From the NCBI RefSeq assembly GCF_002277025.1, contig NZ_NIWD01000007.1, positions 167,354 to 231,353 on the forward strand: a DNA stretch of 64,000 nucleotides, in the 5' to 3' direction. A model generated the notes under the pieces. It saw nothing but the letters and a program-made list of their open reading frames with translations, was not told where the DNA came from and did not search any database. This DNA is from Sphingopyxis sp. GW247-27LB. GTDB lineage: Bacteria > Pseudomonadota > Alphaproteobacteria > Sphingomonadales > Sphingomonadaceae. This document shows positions 8,341 to 19,220 of this stretch, in pieces. Numbering within the stretch: position 1 is the first letter of the stretch; every line of letters begins with the position of its first letter. A program made the translations under genes and the position numbers.

Positions 8341-10035
8341 ATGAACACGCTGGTCGTCCGTCCGGCAAGGGTGCGCACCGCGGGCGTGCGGCAGCAGATA
8401 TTGCTGACCGCGCAGCAGCGGCTGATGATCCTGATGCTGCTGTTCATGGCGGCCTTTTTCCTCGTGTCGGCGCGGCTCCTCACTTTCGCGCTGTTCGACA
8501 CCGCGTCGGGGCATCGTTCGGCCTCGACCGCCTTCGTGCCCGCGCGCGCCGATATCGTCGATCGCAACGGCGTGCCGCTCGCGCGGACGATCGACGGCTA
8601 TTCGATCCGCGTCGTGCCGTCGAAGCTGCTCAACGACCCGCAATATCTGGCGACCGAGCTCCACCGCATCTTTCCCGACATGCCGCGCGAGGAACTGCTC
8701 GCGAAGCTGACCGGGCCGCGCGCCACCTATATCCGCCGCCGTGCGCTGCCCGATCAGGTCGCGGCGGTGAACGCGATCGGCGATATCGGCTTCGATTTCC
8801 CGCGCGAAAAGGAGCGCCTCTATCCGCAGCTGACCCTCGCCGCGCACGTGCTCGGCTTCATCAACGCCGACGGCGAGGGCGTCACCGGGGTCGAAGGCGC
8901 GTTCGAAAACCGGCTGACCGACAAGGCGACCCGCGCCGAGCCGCTGACGCTGTCGATCGACGCGCGCGTCCAGGGCGTGCTCGAAAGCGAGCTGGGGTCG
9001 GCGGTCACCAATCTCGAGGCGATCGGCGGCGCTGGCATCATCCTCGATGTCCACACCGGCGAAGTGCTCGCGATGACCTCGCTGCCCACCTACAATCCCA
9101 ACAAGCTGGTCGGCGGCAACATGGCCGCGCGGCGCAACGCGGTGACCTATAATCTCTACGAGCTCGGATCGACTTTCAAGCCGCTGACGATCGGCGCCGC
9201 GATCGACAATGGCGTCGTCACCAGCATGGCGAAGCGCTACGACGCGACAAAGCCGCTGGCGATCGCGGGATTCCGCATCCGCGATTCGCACATGATGAAC
9301 CGCTGGCTCAACGTCCCCGAAACGCTGATCCACAGCTCGAACATCGTCACCGCGCAGATCGGCGACCAGCTCGGCCGCGAGAAGATGGAAGAACTGTTCC
9401 GCAGCCTCGAATTCGATGGGCGTCCGCATATCGAACTCAAGGAGCGCGCCTTCCCGCTGTGGCCGAGGGACTGGGGCCGCGTCACCACGATGACGACGAG
9501 CTACGGCCACGGCATCGCGGTCACCCCGCTGCACCTCGCCAGCGCCTATGCCGCGCTCGTCAACGGCGGTATCTGGCGCCCCGCGACCCTGCTCAAGCTG
9601 GGCGACAAGGCGCCGCCGGAGGGCCGCCGCGTGTTCAAGGCGTCGACCAGCGCGCGGATGCGCCAGCTTCTGCGCCTGATCGTCTCGGACGGCACCGGCC
9701 GCAACGCCGACGCGCCGGGCTTCCGCGTCGGCGGCAAGACGGGCAGCGCCGAAAAGCCCGGCGCCGGGGGCTATCGCCGCCACTCGCTCGTCTCGACCTT
9801 TTCGGCGGCCTTCCCGATGGACAATCCGCGCTACGTGGTCCTGGTCATGATCGATGAGCCCAAGGGCAACGCCTTCAGCTCGGGTCAGCGCACCGCGGGT
9901 TATACCGCGGCGCCGGTGGTCAAGCAGGTGGTGATGCGCGCGGGACCGATGCTCGGCGTCTTCCCCGACGAAAGCCGCGACGTCGACGTGTCCGAACTGA
10001 CGCCGCTGCTGTGGAAGAACGGGAAAGAGGACTGA
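8341..10035 (+). CDS. ftsI: septal peptidoglycan transpeptidase FtsI (PBP3)
   Basis: 564 residues. A transmembrane anchor (about 28-48) is followed by a PBP dimerisation domain with RADIVDRNG, then the transpeptidase domain. The nucleophile motif is S277-T-F-K280, the second motif SSN lies in LIHSSNIVT, and the third is KTG in GGKTGSAEK. It cross-links septal peptidoglycan with FtsW, whose gene is seven genes downstream. It starts 6 bp after ftsL and overlaps murE by one base. The length matches class B PBPs of the family. Confidence 0.95.
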   Translation: MNTLVVRPARVRTAGVRQQILLTAQQRLMILMLLFMAAFFLVSARLLTFALFDTASGHRSASTAFVPARADIVDRNGVPLARTIDGYSIRVVPSKLLNDPQYLATELHRIFPDMPREELLAKLTGPRATYIRRRALPDQVAAVNAIGDIGFDFPREKERLYPQLTLAAHVLGFINADGEGVTGVEGAFENRLTDKATRAEPLTLSIDARVQGVLESELGSAVTNLEAIGGAGIILDVHTGEVLAMTSLPTYNPNKLVGGNMAARRNAVTYNLYELGSTFKPLTIGAAIDNGVVTSMAKRYDATKPLAIAGFRIRDSHMMNRWLNVPETLIHSSNIVTAQIGDQLGREKMEELFRSLEFDGRPHIELKERAFPLWPRDWGRVTTMTTSYGHGIAVTPLHLASAYAALVNGGIWRPATLLKLGDKAPPEGRRVFKASTSARMRQLLRLIVSDGTGRNADAPGFRVGGKTGSAEKPGAGGYRRHSLVSTFSAAFPMDNPRYVVLVMIDEPKGNAFSSGQRTAGYTAAPVVKQVVMRAGPMLGVFPDESRDVDVSELTPLLWKNGKED

Positions 10036-11477
10036 TGCGTCTCGCGGCGCTGCTCGACACCCCGGCCCCTCTCGACGCCGACCCCGTGGTCACCGGCCTC
10101 GCCATCGACCATCGCAAGGTCGCGCCCGGAACGATCTTCGGCGCCTTCGTCGGCGAAAAATTCAACGGCGAGGATTTCATTCCCGCCGCTATCGAAGCGG
10201 GGGCGATCGCCGTCGTCGCGCGGCCCGAGGCGAAGGTCGAGGGCGCGGTGCACATCGCCGACGCCAATCCACGCCGCGCCTTCGCGCATATCGCGGCACG
10301 TTTCTTCCACCGCTTTCCCGCGACCTGTGTCGCGGTCACCGGCACCAACGGCAAGACCTCGACGGTCGAGATGACGCGCCAGCTCTGGCGGATGGCGGGG
10401 TTCCATGCCGCCTCGGTCGGCACGCTCGGCATCACCACCTCGAACGACAGCGCCTCGACCGGGCTGACGACGCCCGACATCGTCACCTTCCTGTCGAACA
10501 TGTCAGGCCTCGCCGCCGAGGGCGTGACCCATGCGGCGTTCGAAGCCTCCAGCCACGGCCTCGACCAGTATCGCACCGAGGGACTGCCGGTGAAGGCCGC
10601 GGCCTTCACCAATCTCAGCCACGACCATCTCGATTATCATGGCGACATGTACGCCTATCTGGCCGCCAAGATGCGCCTGTTCCGTGAAGTCGTCGACCCC
10701 GACGGCGCGGCGGTGATCTGGGCCGACGACATGATGTGGTCGCCCGCGGCCGAATATGAGGCGGAACAGCGCGGCCTTCGCATCATGACCGTGGGTCGCG
10801 AGGGCAGCGCGCTGCGCCTCGTCTCGTGTGAGCCGACGCAACTCGGCCAGTCGCTGCTGATTCAGGCGGGACCGCTGGCGCAGAAGGTCACGCTGCCGCT
10901 GATCGGCGCCTACCAAGCGGCGAATGCGCTGGTCGCGGCGGGGCTCGTCATCGCGACGGGCGGCGATATCCAGCAGACGCTCGCCAATCTCGCGCGGCTC
11001 CAGCCGGTGCGCGGGCGGCTCGAACGCGCAGCGATCACCCGCGCAGGCGCGCCCGTCTATGTCGACTATGCCCACACCCCCGATGCCATAGAGGCGGCGC
11101 TCGACGCGCTGCGCCCGCACGCGAGCGGGCGGCTGATCCTGGTGTTCGGGGCGGGCGGCGACCGCGACAAGGACAAGCGCCCCGAAATGGGCCGGGTCGC
11201 GGCGGCCAAGGCCGATGTGCTGATCATCACCGACGACAATCCGCGCGGCGAAGACCCCGCCGTCATCCGCGCAGCCATCGCCGAGGGCGCGCCGGGCGCA
11301 CGCGAGATCGGCGACCGCCGCGCCGCGATCGCCGCCGCGATCGCCGAGGCGCGCGCCGACGACATCGTCTGCATCGCCGGCAAGGGCCACGAACAGGGCC
11401 AGATCGTCGGTGCGGGCGCCGACATGCGCGTCATCCCCTTCGACGACGTCGCGGTCGCGCGCGAGGCCGCGGCATGA
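10035..11477 (+). CDS. murE: UDP-MurNAc-L-Ala-D-Glu:meso-diaminopimelate ligase
   Basis: 480 residues. Cytosolic Mur ligase that adds the third stem-peptide residue. The ATP P-loop TGTNGKTS is at 102-109. DNPR in TDDNPRGEDP is the motif linked with meso-DAP rather than lysine use, so the peptidoglycan is predicted to be DAP type. The ATG at 10035 shares a base with the ftsI stop; an earlier in-frame ATG (10011) lies inside ftsI and adds unconserved residues. murF overlaps by 4 nt. Confidence 0.95.
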   Translation: MRLAALLDTPAPLDADPVVTGLAIDHRKVAPGTIFGAFVGEKFNGEDFIPAAIEAGAIAVVARPEAKVEGAVHIADANPRRAFAHIAARFFHRFPATCVAVTGTNGKTSTVEMTRQLWRMAGFHAASVGTLGITTSNDSASTGLTTPDIVTFLSNMSGLAAEGVTHAAFEASSHGLDQYRTEGLPVKAAAFTNLSHDHLDYHGDMYAYLAAKMRLFREVVDPDGAAVIWADDMMWSPAAEYEAEQRGLRIMTVGREGSALRLVSCEPTQLGQSLLIQAGPLAQKVTLPLIGAYQAANALVAAGLVIATGGDIQQTLANLARLQPVRGRLERAAITRAGAPVYVDYAHTPDAIEAALDALRPHASGRLILVFGAGGDRDKDKRPEMGRVAAAKADVLIITDDNPRGEDPAVIRAAIAEGAPGAREIGDRRAAIAAAIAEARADDIVCIAGKGHEQGQIVGAGADMRVIPFDDVAVAREAAA

Positions 11478-12850
11478 CCCCGCTGTGGACCGCGCGCGCC
11501 ATCGCGGCGGCGATGGGCGGGACGGCGAGCGCCGACTTCACCGTGCAGGGCGTCGCTTTCGATTCGCGCGAGGTGACGAAGGGCGACCTGTTCGTCGCGA
11601 TGAAGGGCGAGGCGACCGACGGCCACCAGTTCATCGACAAGGCGATCGCGGCGGGCGCGGCGGGCATCGTCTGCGAAACCGCGATCGACCATCCGCACGT
11701 CCGCGTCGCCGACAGCGCCGCGGCGCTGAACGCGCTCGGCGTCGCATCGCGCGCGCGCAGCCATGGCCGGATCATCGGCGTCACCGGATCGGCGGGGAAG
11801 ACGGGCACGAAGGAGGCGCTGTTCGCCGCGCTCGACCGCTTCCGCCCCGGCAAGGCGCACCGGTCGGTCAAGAGCTACAACAATCATGTCGGCGTGCCAT
11901 TGAGCCTCGCGCGCATGCCCTCGACCGCCGATTTCGGCATATTCGAAATGGGGATGAACCACGCCGGCGAGCTCGCCGCGCTGACCCGGATGGTGCGCCC
12001 GCACGTCGCCATCGTCACCACGATCGCGCCCGCGCACATGGAATATTTCGGCAACGAAGAAGCGATCGCCGACGCGAAAGGCGAGATTTTCGAGGGGCTC
12101 GAACCCGGCGGCACCGCGATCATCCCCTTCGACAGCCCGCATTATGCACGCTTGCGCGCCAAGGCGGAGAAGCACGCGGCGCATGTCGTCAGCTTTGGTC
12201 TCGGCGAGGGCGCCGACGTGCGCGCGGTCGACTGGCTGCCCGACGGGCAGGGGGGATCGCTCGTCACCGCACAGGTTCAGGATGCGCTGCTCTGCTTCAC
12301 CATCGCGCAGGCGGGCGCGCACTGGGTGTCGAACGCGCTGGCGGTGCTCGCGGCGGTCAAGGCGGTCGGCGGCGATCTGCCGGCGGCGGGGCTCGCCTTC
12401 GCCGAAATGGCGGGGCTCGCGGGGCGCGGCGCGCGGCACCGGATCGCGGTCGAGGGCGGGGCGATCCTGCTGATCGACGAAAGCTACAACGCCAACCCGG
12501 CCTCCATGGCGGCGACGATCGGCCAGCTCGGCAGCGAATCCGCGGGCCGCAAGGTCGCGATTCTCGGCGCCATGAAGGAGCTTGGCAGCGGCGGAGAAGC
12601 GTATCACGCCGGCCTGGCCGCTCCGCTCGTCGCAGCCGGGGTGCAATTCGCCCTGCTTGTCGGCGAAGAGATGGCGCCGCTCGCCAAAGCGCTTGAGGGG
12701 CGCATCGATTTCGCGCATGTGCCCGCCCACTCGGCCGCCACCGCGCGGCTGGGAGACGTGATCCGCGCCGGCGATGTCGTGCTGGTCAAGGGATCGAACA
12801 GTGTCGGCCTGTCGCATGTCGTGACCGCGCTGACCAACGGGGACTATTGA
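11474..12850 (+). CDS. murF: UDP-MurNAc-tripeptide:D-Ala-D-Ala ligase
   Basis: 458 residues. Adds D-Ala-D-Ala to UDP-MurNAc-tripeptide, completing the soluble pentapeptide precursor. The P-loop is GSAGKTGT (105-112), a variant of the more common GSNGKTTT that keeps the lysine. Other family markers are [22 protein letters not shown] and [11 protein letters not shown]. It has ATGA and TGATG overlaps with murE and mraY, as expected for a tightly coupled operon. Confidence 0.95.
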   Translation: MTPLWTARAIAAAMGGTASADFTVQGVAFDSREVTKGDLFVAMKGEATDGHQFIDKAIAAGAAGIVCETAIDHPHVRVADSAAALNALGVASRARSHGRIIGVTGSAGKTGTKEALFAALDRFRPGKAHRSVKSYNNHVGVPLSLARMPSTADFGIFEMGMNHAGELAALTRMVRPHVAIVTTIAPAHMEYFGNEEAIADAKGEIFEGLEPGGTAIIPFDSPHYARLRAKAEKHAAHVVSFGLGEGADVRAVDWLPDGQGGSLVTAQVQDALLCFTIAQAGAHWVSNALAVLAAVKAVGGDLPAAGLAFAEMAGLAGRGARHRIAVEGGAILLIDESYNANPASMAATIGQLGSESAGRKVAILGAMKELGSGGEAYHAGLAAPLVAAGVQFALLVGEEMAPLAKALEGRIDFAHVPAHSAATARLGDVIRAGDVVLVKGSNSVGLSHVVTALTNGDY

Positions 12851-13920
12851 TGCTATATTGGCTGGCGGAATGGCTTGGCTTTCCGGGGGCGCTCAACCTC
12901 ATTCGCTATCTGAGCTTCCGTTCGGGAGCGGCGGTGGCGACCGCGCTGATCATCGGGCTGTGGATCGGCCCGCGCTTCATCCTGATGCTGCGGATGCGGC
13001 AGGGGAAGGGCCAGCCGATCCGCGACGACGGGCCGCAGAGCCATCTCGCGAAAAAGGGCACGCCGACGATGGGCGGGCTGATGATCCTGATCGCGCTGAT
13101 GATCTCGGCGCTCCTGTGGATGGACCTTTCCAACCGCTTCGTCTGGGCGTGCATCTTCGTGACCGGGGGCTTCGCGGCGGTCGGCTTCATGGACGATCTC
13201 GACAAGGTGACCAAGGCCAGCCACCGCGGGATTCCGGGGCGGGTGCGGCTGCTGCTCGAATTCGTGATCGCCGGAATCGCGGTGCTGCTGATCGTCTCGC
13301 GCACCGGCACCGACCTCTATCTGCCGTTCCTGAGCGACGCCTATATCCCGCTCGGCCCGCTCTATTATGTCTTCGCGATGGTGCTGATCGTCGGCTTCGG
13401 CAATGCGGTCAATCTGACCGACGGGCTCGACGGGCTCGCGACCTTCCCGGTGATCATCGCCAGCCTTGCCTTCCTCGTCATCGTCTATCTCTCGGGCAAC
13501 GCGAAGTTCGCGGGCTATCTCGGCATCCCGCACGTCCCCGGCGCGGGCGAGCTCGCGATCTTCGCCGCGGCGATCATCGGCGCCTGCCTCGCCTTCCTGT
13601 GGTTCAACGCGCCCCCCGCCGCCGTCTTCATGGGCGATACCGGCAGCCTTGCCTTGGGCGGCGCGCTCGCGACGATCGCGGTGACCGCGCAGCACGAGCT
13701 GGTGCTCGTCCTCGTCGGCGGGCTGTTCGTGGTCGAGGCGCTGTCGGTGATCATCCAGGTCTTCTGGTACAAAAGAACCGGCAAGCGCGTCTTTCGCATG
13801 GCGCCGATCCACCATCACTTCGAGCAATTGGGCTGGCCCGAATCCACCGTGGTCATCCGCTTCTGGATCGTCTCGATCGTCCTCGCGCTCGCGGGGCTCG
13901 CGACCTTGAAACTGCGGTGA
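12850..13920 (+). CDS. mraY: phospho-MurNAc-pentapeptide transferase
   Basis: 356 residues, about ten transmembrane helices. Transfers phospho-MurNAc-pentapeptide to undecaprenyl phosphate, forming lipid I at the inner membrane. Signature loops are present: KKGTPTMGG, the Asp-rich [17 protein letters not shown], and the cytoplasmic [14 protein letters not shown] near the C-terminus. The ATG at 12850 lies in a TGATG overlap with murF; a TTG one codon earlier is less likely. Confidence 0.96.
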   Translation: MLYWLAEWLGFPGALNLIRYLSFRSGAAVATALIIGLWIGPRFILMLRMRQGKGQPIRDDGPQSHLAKKGTPTMGGLMILIALMISALLWMDLSNRFVWACIFVTGGFAAVGFMDDLDKVTKASHRGIPGRVRLLLEFVIAGIAVLLIVSRTGTDLYLPFLSDAYIPLGPLYYVFAMVLIVGFGNAVNLTDGLDGLATFPVIIASLAFLVIVYLSGNAKFAGYLGIPHVPGAGELAIFAAAIIGACLAFLWFNAPPAAVFMGDTGSLALGGALATIAVTAQHELVLVLVGGLFVVEALSVIIQVFWYKRTGKRVFRMAPIHHHFEQLGWPESTVVIRFWIVSIVLALAGLATLKLR

Positions 13921-15221
13921 TCACCTCGCGCGCCTTTGCCGGTCGCCGCTACGCGGTGCTGGGACTGGCGCGCTCGGGGCTCGCGACCGTCGAGGCGCTG
14001 GTCGCCAGCGGCGCCGGCGTCACCGCGTGGGACACGCGCGAGGAGGCGCGCGACGAGGCGATGGCGCTCGGCGCCGACATCGGCGATCCGCTCGCGATCG
14101 ACCTCATCGGTTTCGCGGGCGTCGTCGTCTCGCCCGGAGTGCCGCTCAACCGCCACCCGATCGCCGCCCATGCGCGCGCGGCGCATGTGCCGGTGATCGG
14201 CGATATCGAGCTGTTCGCCGAAGCGCGCGCCGAACTGCCGCCGCACCGCGTCGTCGGCATCACCGGCACCAACGGCAAGTCGACGGTGACCGCGCTCGTC
14301 ACCCATATGCTCGAAAGCGCAGGGGTTCCCGCGCTGATGGGCGGCAACATCGGCCTGCCGATCCTCGCGCGCGATCCGCTCCCAGAGGGCGGGGTCTATG
14401 TGCTCGAACTGTCGAGCTACCAGATCGACCTCGCGCACAGCCTCGCCTGCGACGTCGCGGTGCTCACCAACATCACCCCCGACCATCTCGACCGCTACGA
14501 CGATTTCGCGGGCTATGCGGCGTCGAAGGCGCGGCTGTTCAGCCTTCAGCACCGCGATCAGGTCGCGATCGTCGCGACCGACGACGACCGCTCGAAGATG
14601 GTCGCGAGCCACGTCAATCACCGCCTCTTCCGCGTCTCGGCAAAGGATGTCGACCCCGCCGACCAGGCGCGCTGGCCCGCGCTGCAGGGCCCGCACAACG
14701 CCCAGAACGCGGTGTGCGCGATCGCGGTGTGCCGCGTGCTCGGGCTCGATGATGCGGCGATCGAACGCGGGCTCGCGACCTATCACGCGCTCCCGCACCG
14801 AATGGAATTGGTCGGCGAAGTCGCTGGCGTCCGCTGGTTCAACGACAGCAAGGCGACCAACGCGGCTTCCGCTGCACCGGCGCTGGCGGCCTTTCCGCCG
14901 GCGCCGGACCAGCGTTTGCACTGGATCGCCGGCGGACAGGCGAAGGGCGACGGGCTGGAGGCGTGCCGCCCCTGGTTCGGCCACGTCAAGCGCGCCTATC
15001 TGATCGGCGAGGCGATGGAGGGTTTCGCCGCGGAGATCGGCGATGCGCTTCCCGTCGACCGCGCCGGCGACCTCGCGACCGCGGTCGCCCATGCGGCGGC
15101 GGTTGCCGAACCGGGGGACATCGTCCTCCTCTCGCCCGCCTGCGCCTCGTTCGACCAGTATAAGGATTATGAAGCGCGCGGCGACCAGTTCCGCGCGATC
15201 GTCAGGGCGCTCGGGGCATGA
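13917..15221 (+). CDS. murD: UDP-MurNAc-L-alanine:D-glutamate ligase
   Basis: 434 residues from a GTG start in a GTGA overlap with mraY. The frame is open far upstream, but that part is the shadow of mraY. The N-terminal Rossmann-like domain has VLGLARSG (14-21), the P-loop is GTNGKST (117-123), and [10 protein letters not shown] and NDSKATN are Mur-ligase signatures. It adds D-glutamate to UDP-MurNAc-L-Ala. ftsW overlaps by 4 nt. Confidence 0.95.
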   Translation: MITSRAFAGRRYAVLGLARSGLATVEALVASGAGVTAWDTREEARDEAMALGADIGDPLAIDLIGFAGVVVSPGVPLNRHPIAAHARAAHVPVIGDIELFAEARAELPPHRVVGITGTNGKSTVTALVTHMLESAGVPALMGGNIGLPILARDPLPEGGVYVLELSSYQIDLAHSLACDVAVLTNITPDHLDRYDDFAGYAASKARLFSLQHRDQVAIVATDDDRSKMVASHVNHRLFRVSAKDVDPADQARWPALQGPHNAQNAVCAIAVCRVLGLDDAAIERGLATYHALPHRMELVGEVAGVRWFNDSKATNAASAAPALAAFPPAPDQRLHWIAGGQAKGDGLEACRPWFGHVKRAYLIGEAMEGFAAEIGDALPVDRAGDLATAVAHAAAVAEPGDIVLLSPACASFDQYKDYEARGDQFRAIVRALGA

Positions 15222-16456
15222 GCGGGGGGATGAACGATATGGACCGGGCAAGCGAACGGCCGATCATCGCGACCACGCGCAGCATCAAGCGCCGCGGGCC
15301 GCGCCTCAGCCGCGCCGACCGCACCCCGCTCGGCCTCTGGTTCTGGGAAATCGACCGGGTGCTGCTGCTGCTCGTCTCGATGCTGATCGCGATCGGCCTC
15401 GTCGCCGTCGCCGCCGCTTCGCCGGTCGCGGCGCAAAAGCTGTCGACGACCACCGCCAGCCTCGACCCGCTCTATTATTTCTATCGCCAGCTCATGTGGG
15501 TGATCGTCGGCGTGCCGGTGATGCTCGCCATCTCGATGCTGCCCAAGGCGCAGGCGCGCCGCTTCGCCATCTACGGCACGCTGACCTTCCTCGCCCTGCT
15601 CTTTCTCGTGCCGCTGATCGGCGCGTCGGTGAACGGCGCGCAGCGCTGGATCGGCAGCGGCATGTTCCGGCTCCAGCCGTCGGAGTTCCTGAAGCCCTTC
15701 TTCGCCGTTTCGCTCGCGTGGGTTCTCTCGCTCCGCCTCCACGACCAGAGCCTGCCCGTCGTGCCGCTGTCCTTCGTGCTGACCGGCGTGATCGCGGTGC
15801 TGCTGATGGGCCAGCCCGACCTCGGCCAGACGATCATCTTCGCCGCGACCTGGTTCGTCCTCGTGCTCGTCGCCGGCCTGTCGATGCGGATCATGGCGGG
15901 GCTCGGCGTCGCGGGGCTCGTCGGGCTGGTCCTCGCCTATTTCTTCTACCCGGTCGCGCAGCAGCGCATCAACATCTGGCTCTTTGCGGAGGGCGACAGC
16001 TTCCAGGTCGACAAGGCGCACGCGACGCTCACCGCCGGCGGGCTGATCGGCACCGGCCCCGGCGCGGGGCTCGCCAAGTTCCAGCTTCCCGAGGCGCATA
16101 CCGACTATATCTTCTCGGTGATCGGCGAGGAGTTCGGGATCATCGCCTGCATCGCGATCGCCATCCTCTATCTCGCGATCATCGTCCGCGTGCTCGTCCG
16201 CCTGCTCGACGAGGAGGACAGCTTCCTGATCCTCGCGGTCTGCGGCCTCGTCGCGCAGTTCGGCGGCCAGGCGGTGATCAATATGGCGGTGAACACCCAG
16301 CTTTTCCCGTCGAAAGGGATGACGCTGCCGTTCATCAGCTATGGCGGTTCGTCGATGCTCGCGCTGTCGATCGGCATGGGTTTGCTCTTGTCGCTGACCC
16401 GGCGGAACCCCTATGCGGCGCGCGTGTCGATGACCCGCAACTGGAACAAGAAATGA
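15218..16456 (+). CDS. ftsW: septal peptidoglycan glycosyltransferase FtsW (SEDS family)
   Basis: 412 residues. The cytoplasmic N-terminus (about 45 residues, Arg-rich) is followed by about ten transmembrane helices. SEDS hallmarks are GAQRWIG, LQPSEFLKP, GQPDLGQT, EAHTDYIFSVIGEEFG and PFISYGGSS. FtsW polymerises lipid II at the septum together with FtsI. The ATG at 15218 is in an ATGA overlap with murD; an ATG four codons in (15230) is also possible. Confidence 0.95.
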   Translation: MSGGMNDMDRASERPIIATTRSIKRRGPRLSRADRTPLGLWFWEIDRVLLLLVSMLIAIGLVAVAAASPVAAQKLSTTTASLDPLYYFYRQLMWVIVGVPVMLAISMLPKAQARRFAIYGTLTFLALLFLVPLIGASVNGAQRWIGSGMFRLQPSEFLKPFFAVSLAWVLSLRLHDQSLPVVPLSFVLTGVIAVLLMGQPDLGQTIIFAATWFVLVLVAGLSMRIMAGLGVAGLVGLVLAYFFYPVAQQRINIWLFAEGDSFQVDKAHATLTAGGLIGTGPGAGLAKFQLPEAHTDYIFSVIGEEFGIIACIAIAILYLAIIVRVLVRLLDEEDSFLILAVCGLVAQFGGQAVINMAVNTQLFPSKGMTLPFISYGGSSMLALSIGMGLLLSLTRRNPYAARVSMTRNWNKK

Positions 16457-16466
16457 CGGCCCCGAA

Positions 16467-17648
16467 ATGACCGCGACCCGCCACTTCCTCCTCGCCGCCG
16501 GCGGCACCGGCGGCCATATGCTGCCCGCCTACGCGCTGGCGGGCGAATTGATCGCGCGCGGCCACCGCGTCGCGCTGGTCAGCGACGACCGCGGCCTCAA
16601 GATCCCCGGCGCGCCGGCGGAGCTCGAAACGCATGTCCTGCCCGCCGGGCGCGTCGCCGGCGGACCGGTCGGCTGGGTCAAGGCGGCGCTCGCGATCCGC
16701 AAGGGGCGCCGGCAGGCGATCGAGCTGATCCGCAGCTTCGATCCGGCCGTCGTCGTCGGCTTCGGCGGCTACCCCTCGCTCCCCAGCCTGCTCGCCGCGC
16801 GCGCGACGAAGACGCCGAGCGTGATCCACGAGCAGAATGCGGTGCTCGGCCGCACCAACCGGCTGATGGCACGCCAGGTCGACGGAATCGCGGTCGCCTA
16901 TCGCAACATCCACCGCTTCCCCGCCAAATGCGAAATGAAGCGCCACCTGACCGGCAATCCGGTGCGCGAGGAGATCGTCGCGATCCGCGACGAGGGCTTC
17001 CCGCCGCTGCCCGAGGACGGCATCTTCCGCCTGCTCGTTGTCGGCGGCAGCCTCGGTGCGACGGTGCTCAGCGAGGTCGTGCCCGCCGCGATCGCGATGC
17101 TGCCGCGCGCGCTGCTCGACCGGCTGCAGATCGTCCAGCAGGCGCGCGAGGCCGATATCGAAGCGGTGCGCGCGCGCTATGCCGAGCTCGGCGTCGCCGC
17201 CGAATGCGCGCCCTATATCGCCGACTTCCCCGACCGGCTGCGCTGGGCGCACCTCGTCATCGCGCGCGCCGGCGCCTCGACGGTGGCCGAGCTCGCCTGC
17301 GCCGGGCGCCCCGCGATCTTCGTGCCCTATCCGCACGCGATGGACGACCACCAAAGCTATAATGTCGTCGATCTCGTCGAGGCGGGCGGCGCGCAATCCT
17401 TCGCGCAGGCCGAATTCACCCCCGCCCATGTCGCGAAGCAGCTCCAGCGCATGGCGCTCGAACCCGGCGCGATCGAGGCGGCGGCGGACAATGCCGCGAG
17501 CTGCGGTCTGCCCAACGCGACGCGCGATCTCGCCGACCTCGTCGAAAGCTTCGTGCCGCCGCCGCTGATGGACGTGATCCGCGTCGGCGCCAGCGCGCAG
17601 CGATCGGCCGCGAGCGGCATCGCCGCGGCGCGACGGGAGGCCGAGTGA
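16467..17648 (+). CDS. murG: UDP-GlcNAc:lipid I N-acetylglucosaminyltransferase
   Basis: 393 residues, GT28 family, peripheral at the inner membrane; converts lipid I to lipid II. The Gly-rich loop GGTGGH is at 12-17, with GFGGYPS and [12 protein letters not shown] in the acceptor domain, and VVGGSLGA and [10 protein letters not shown] in the donor-binding domain. The C-terminus has about 30 residues beyond the usual end ([23 protein letters not shown]). The gap to ftsW is 10 bp, unlike the overlaps around it. Confidence 0.95.
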   Translation: MTATRHFLLAAGGTGGHMLPAYALAGELIARGHRVALVSDDRGLKIPGAPAELETHVLPAGRVAGGPVGWVKAALAIRKGRRQAIELIRSFDPAVVVGFGGYPSLPSLLAARATKTPSVIHEQNAVLGRTNRLMARQVDGIAVAYRNIHRFPAKCEMKRHLTGNPVREEIVAIRDEGFPPLPEDGIFRLLVVGGSLGATVLSEVVPAAIAMLPRALLDRLQIVQQAREADIEAVRARYAELGVAAECAPYIADFPDRLRWAHLVIARAGASTVAELACAGRPAIFVPYPHAMDDHQSYNVVDLVEAGGAQSFAQAEFTPAHVAKQLQRMALEPGAIEAAADNAASCGLPNATRDLADLVESFVPPPLMDVIRVGASAQRSAASGIAAARREAE

Positions 17649-19081
17649 TGCGCGGCGTCGCGACCGACATCGGCGTCATCCATTTCATCGGCATCGGCGG
17701 CATCGGCATGTCGGGCATCGCAGAGGTGATGCACAATCTGGGCTATCAGGTGCAGGGCAGCGACATCGCCGACAGCTACGTCGTCGAGGGCCTCAGGGAG
17801 CGCGGGATCAAGGTCGCGATCGGCCATGCGGCGGAGAATGTCGAGGGCGTGGCGGTCGTCGTCACCTCGACCGCGGTCAAGCGCGGCAACCCCGAGGTCG
17901 AGGCCGCGCTCGCGCACCGCATCCCGATCGTCCGCCGCGCCGAGATGCTCGCCGAGCTGATGCGGCTCAAATCGACCGTCGCGATCGCGGGGACGCACGG
18001 CAAGACGACGACGACCAGCCTCGTCGCCGCGCTGCTCGACGCGGGCGGGATCGACCCCACCGTGATCAACGGCGGCATCATCAACAATTACGGCTCGAAC
18101 GCGCGCCTCGGCGCCAGCGACTGGATGGTGGTCGAGGCCGACGAGAGCGACGGCAGCTTCCTGCGTCTCGACGGCACGATCGCGGTCGTCACCAACATCG
18201 ATCCCGAGCATCTCGATCACTATGGCAGCTTCGACGCGATCAAGGCCGCCTTCGTCGAGTTCATCGAGAATGTGCCCTTCTATGGCGCGGCGATGCTCTG
18301 CCTCGACCATCCCGAGGTGCAGGCGATCATCCCGCGCATCCGCGACCGCCGTATCGTCACCTATGGCTTCTCCGCCCAGGCCGACGTGCGCGGCACCAAT
18401 GTGACGCCCGGCCCCGACGGCAACCGCTTCGACGTCGTCGTGCGCGACCGCGACGGCAATAGCCGGACGATCCAAGGCATCCACCTGCCGATGTCGGGCC
18501 GCCACAATGTCCAGAACGCGCTCGCCGCGATCGCGGTGGCGCTGCACATGGGGGTCAGCGACGACAGGATCGCGTCGGGCTTCAGCGGCTTCGCCGGGGT
18601 CAAGCGCCGCTTCACCAAGGTCGGCGAGATCGCTGCCGAAGGCGGTGTCGTCACCGTGATCGACGATTACGCCCATCATCCGGTCGAAATCCGTGCCGTC
18701 CTCTCCGCCGCGCGCGAAGGGGCAGGGGCGGGGCGCGTCGTCGCCGTCGTCCAGCCGCACCGCTTCACCCGCCTGCGCGATCACATGGACGACTTCCAGC
18801 AGGCGTTCAACGACGCCGACATGGTCCTCGCGCTCCCCGTCTATGCCGCGGGCGAGGCGCCGATCGAGGGCATATCGTCGGACGCGCTCGCCCAGGGCCT
18901 GCGCGACCGCGGTCACCGCCACGCCTCGACCGTCGCCGACGCCGCCGCGCTCGCCTCGACCGTCGCCGATGCGATCCGCTCGGGCGCCATCGGCGCGGGC
19001 GACAGGATCATCTGCCTCGGCGCGGGGGATATCACGAAGGTCGCGGCGGGACTGGCGAGCGCGGTGGAGGCGGCGAAGTGA
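17648..19081 (+). CDS. murC: UDP-MurNAc:L-alanine ligase
   Basis: 477 residues. First Mur ligase of the pathway; attaches L-alanine to UDP-MurNAc. The N-terminal dinucleotide-like loop GIGGIGMSG is at 15-23 and the P-loop GTHGKT at 115-120. [23 protein letters not shown] and DDYAHHPVE are also diagnostic. The ATG at 17648 follows murG in a TGATG overlap; a GTG one codon earlier is the alternative. The gene is followed by a palindromic repeat that interrupts the otherwise tight operon. Confidence 0.95.
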   Translation: MRGVATDIGVIHFIGIGGIGMSGIAEVMHNLGYQVQGSDIADSYVVEGLRERGIKVAIGHAAENVEGVAVVVTSTAVKRGNPEVEAALAHRIPIVRRAEMLAELMRLKSTVAIAGTHGKTTTTSLVAALLDAGGIDPTVINGGIINNYGSNARLGASDWMVVEADESDGSFLRLDGTIAVVTNIDPEHLDHYGSFDAIKAAFVEFIENVPFYGAAMLCLDHPEVQAIIPRIRDRRIVTYGFSAQADVRGTNVTPGPDGNRFDVVVRDRDGNSRTIQGIHLPMSGRHNVQNALAAIAVALHMGVSDDRIASGFSGFAGVKRRFTKVGEIAAEGGVVTVIDDYAHHPVEIRAVLSAAREGAGAGRVVAVVQPHRFTRLRDHMDDFQQAFNDADMVLALPVYAAGEAPIEGISSDALAQGLRDRGHRHASTVADAAALASTVADAIRSGAIGAGDRIICLGAGDITKVAAGLASAVEAAK

Positions 19082-19095
19082 GCCTCTCATTCATC

Positions 19096-19198
19096 CGTCA
19101 TGCTGAACTTGTTTCAGCATCCATGGCCTGCTCTCTCGGTTGGCGCGGCGCGAGTTTCGACGTCCAGCCATGGACCCTGAAACAAGTTCAGGGTGACG
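19096..19198. repeat. palindromic repeat, CTGAACTTGTTTCAG family
   Basis: Outer arms cgtcatgctgaacttgtttc and gaaacaagttcagggtgacg, with inner arms ccatggcc/ggccatgg-like, form a roughly 103-bp inverted repeat inside the dcw cluster between murC and murB. A close relative lies at 28606-28708. When transcribed it would fold into a long hairpin and may attenuate expression of murB and downstream genes. Confidence 0.88.
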
Positions 19199-19220
19199 AA
19201 GAAATGGACGGTTGCGCGAG

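Noticed and set aside
7330..9783. Long open frame on the minus strand (over 800 codons) opposite rsmH, ftsL and ftsI
   Set aside because: It is antisense to clearly recognisable genes; long shadow frames are expected at this G/C content, and its predicted protein is low-complexity Arg/Ala/Asp-rich.
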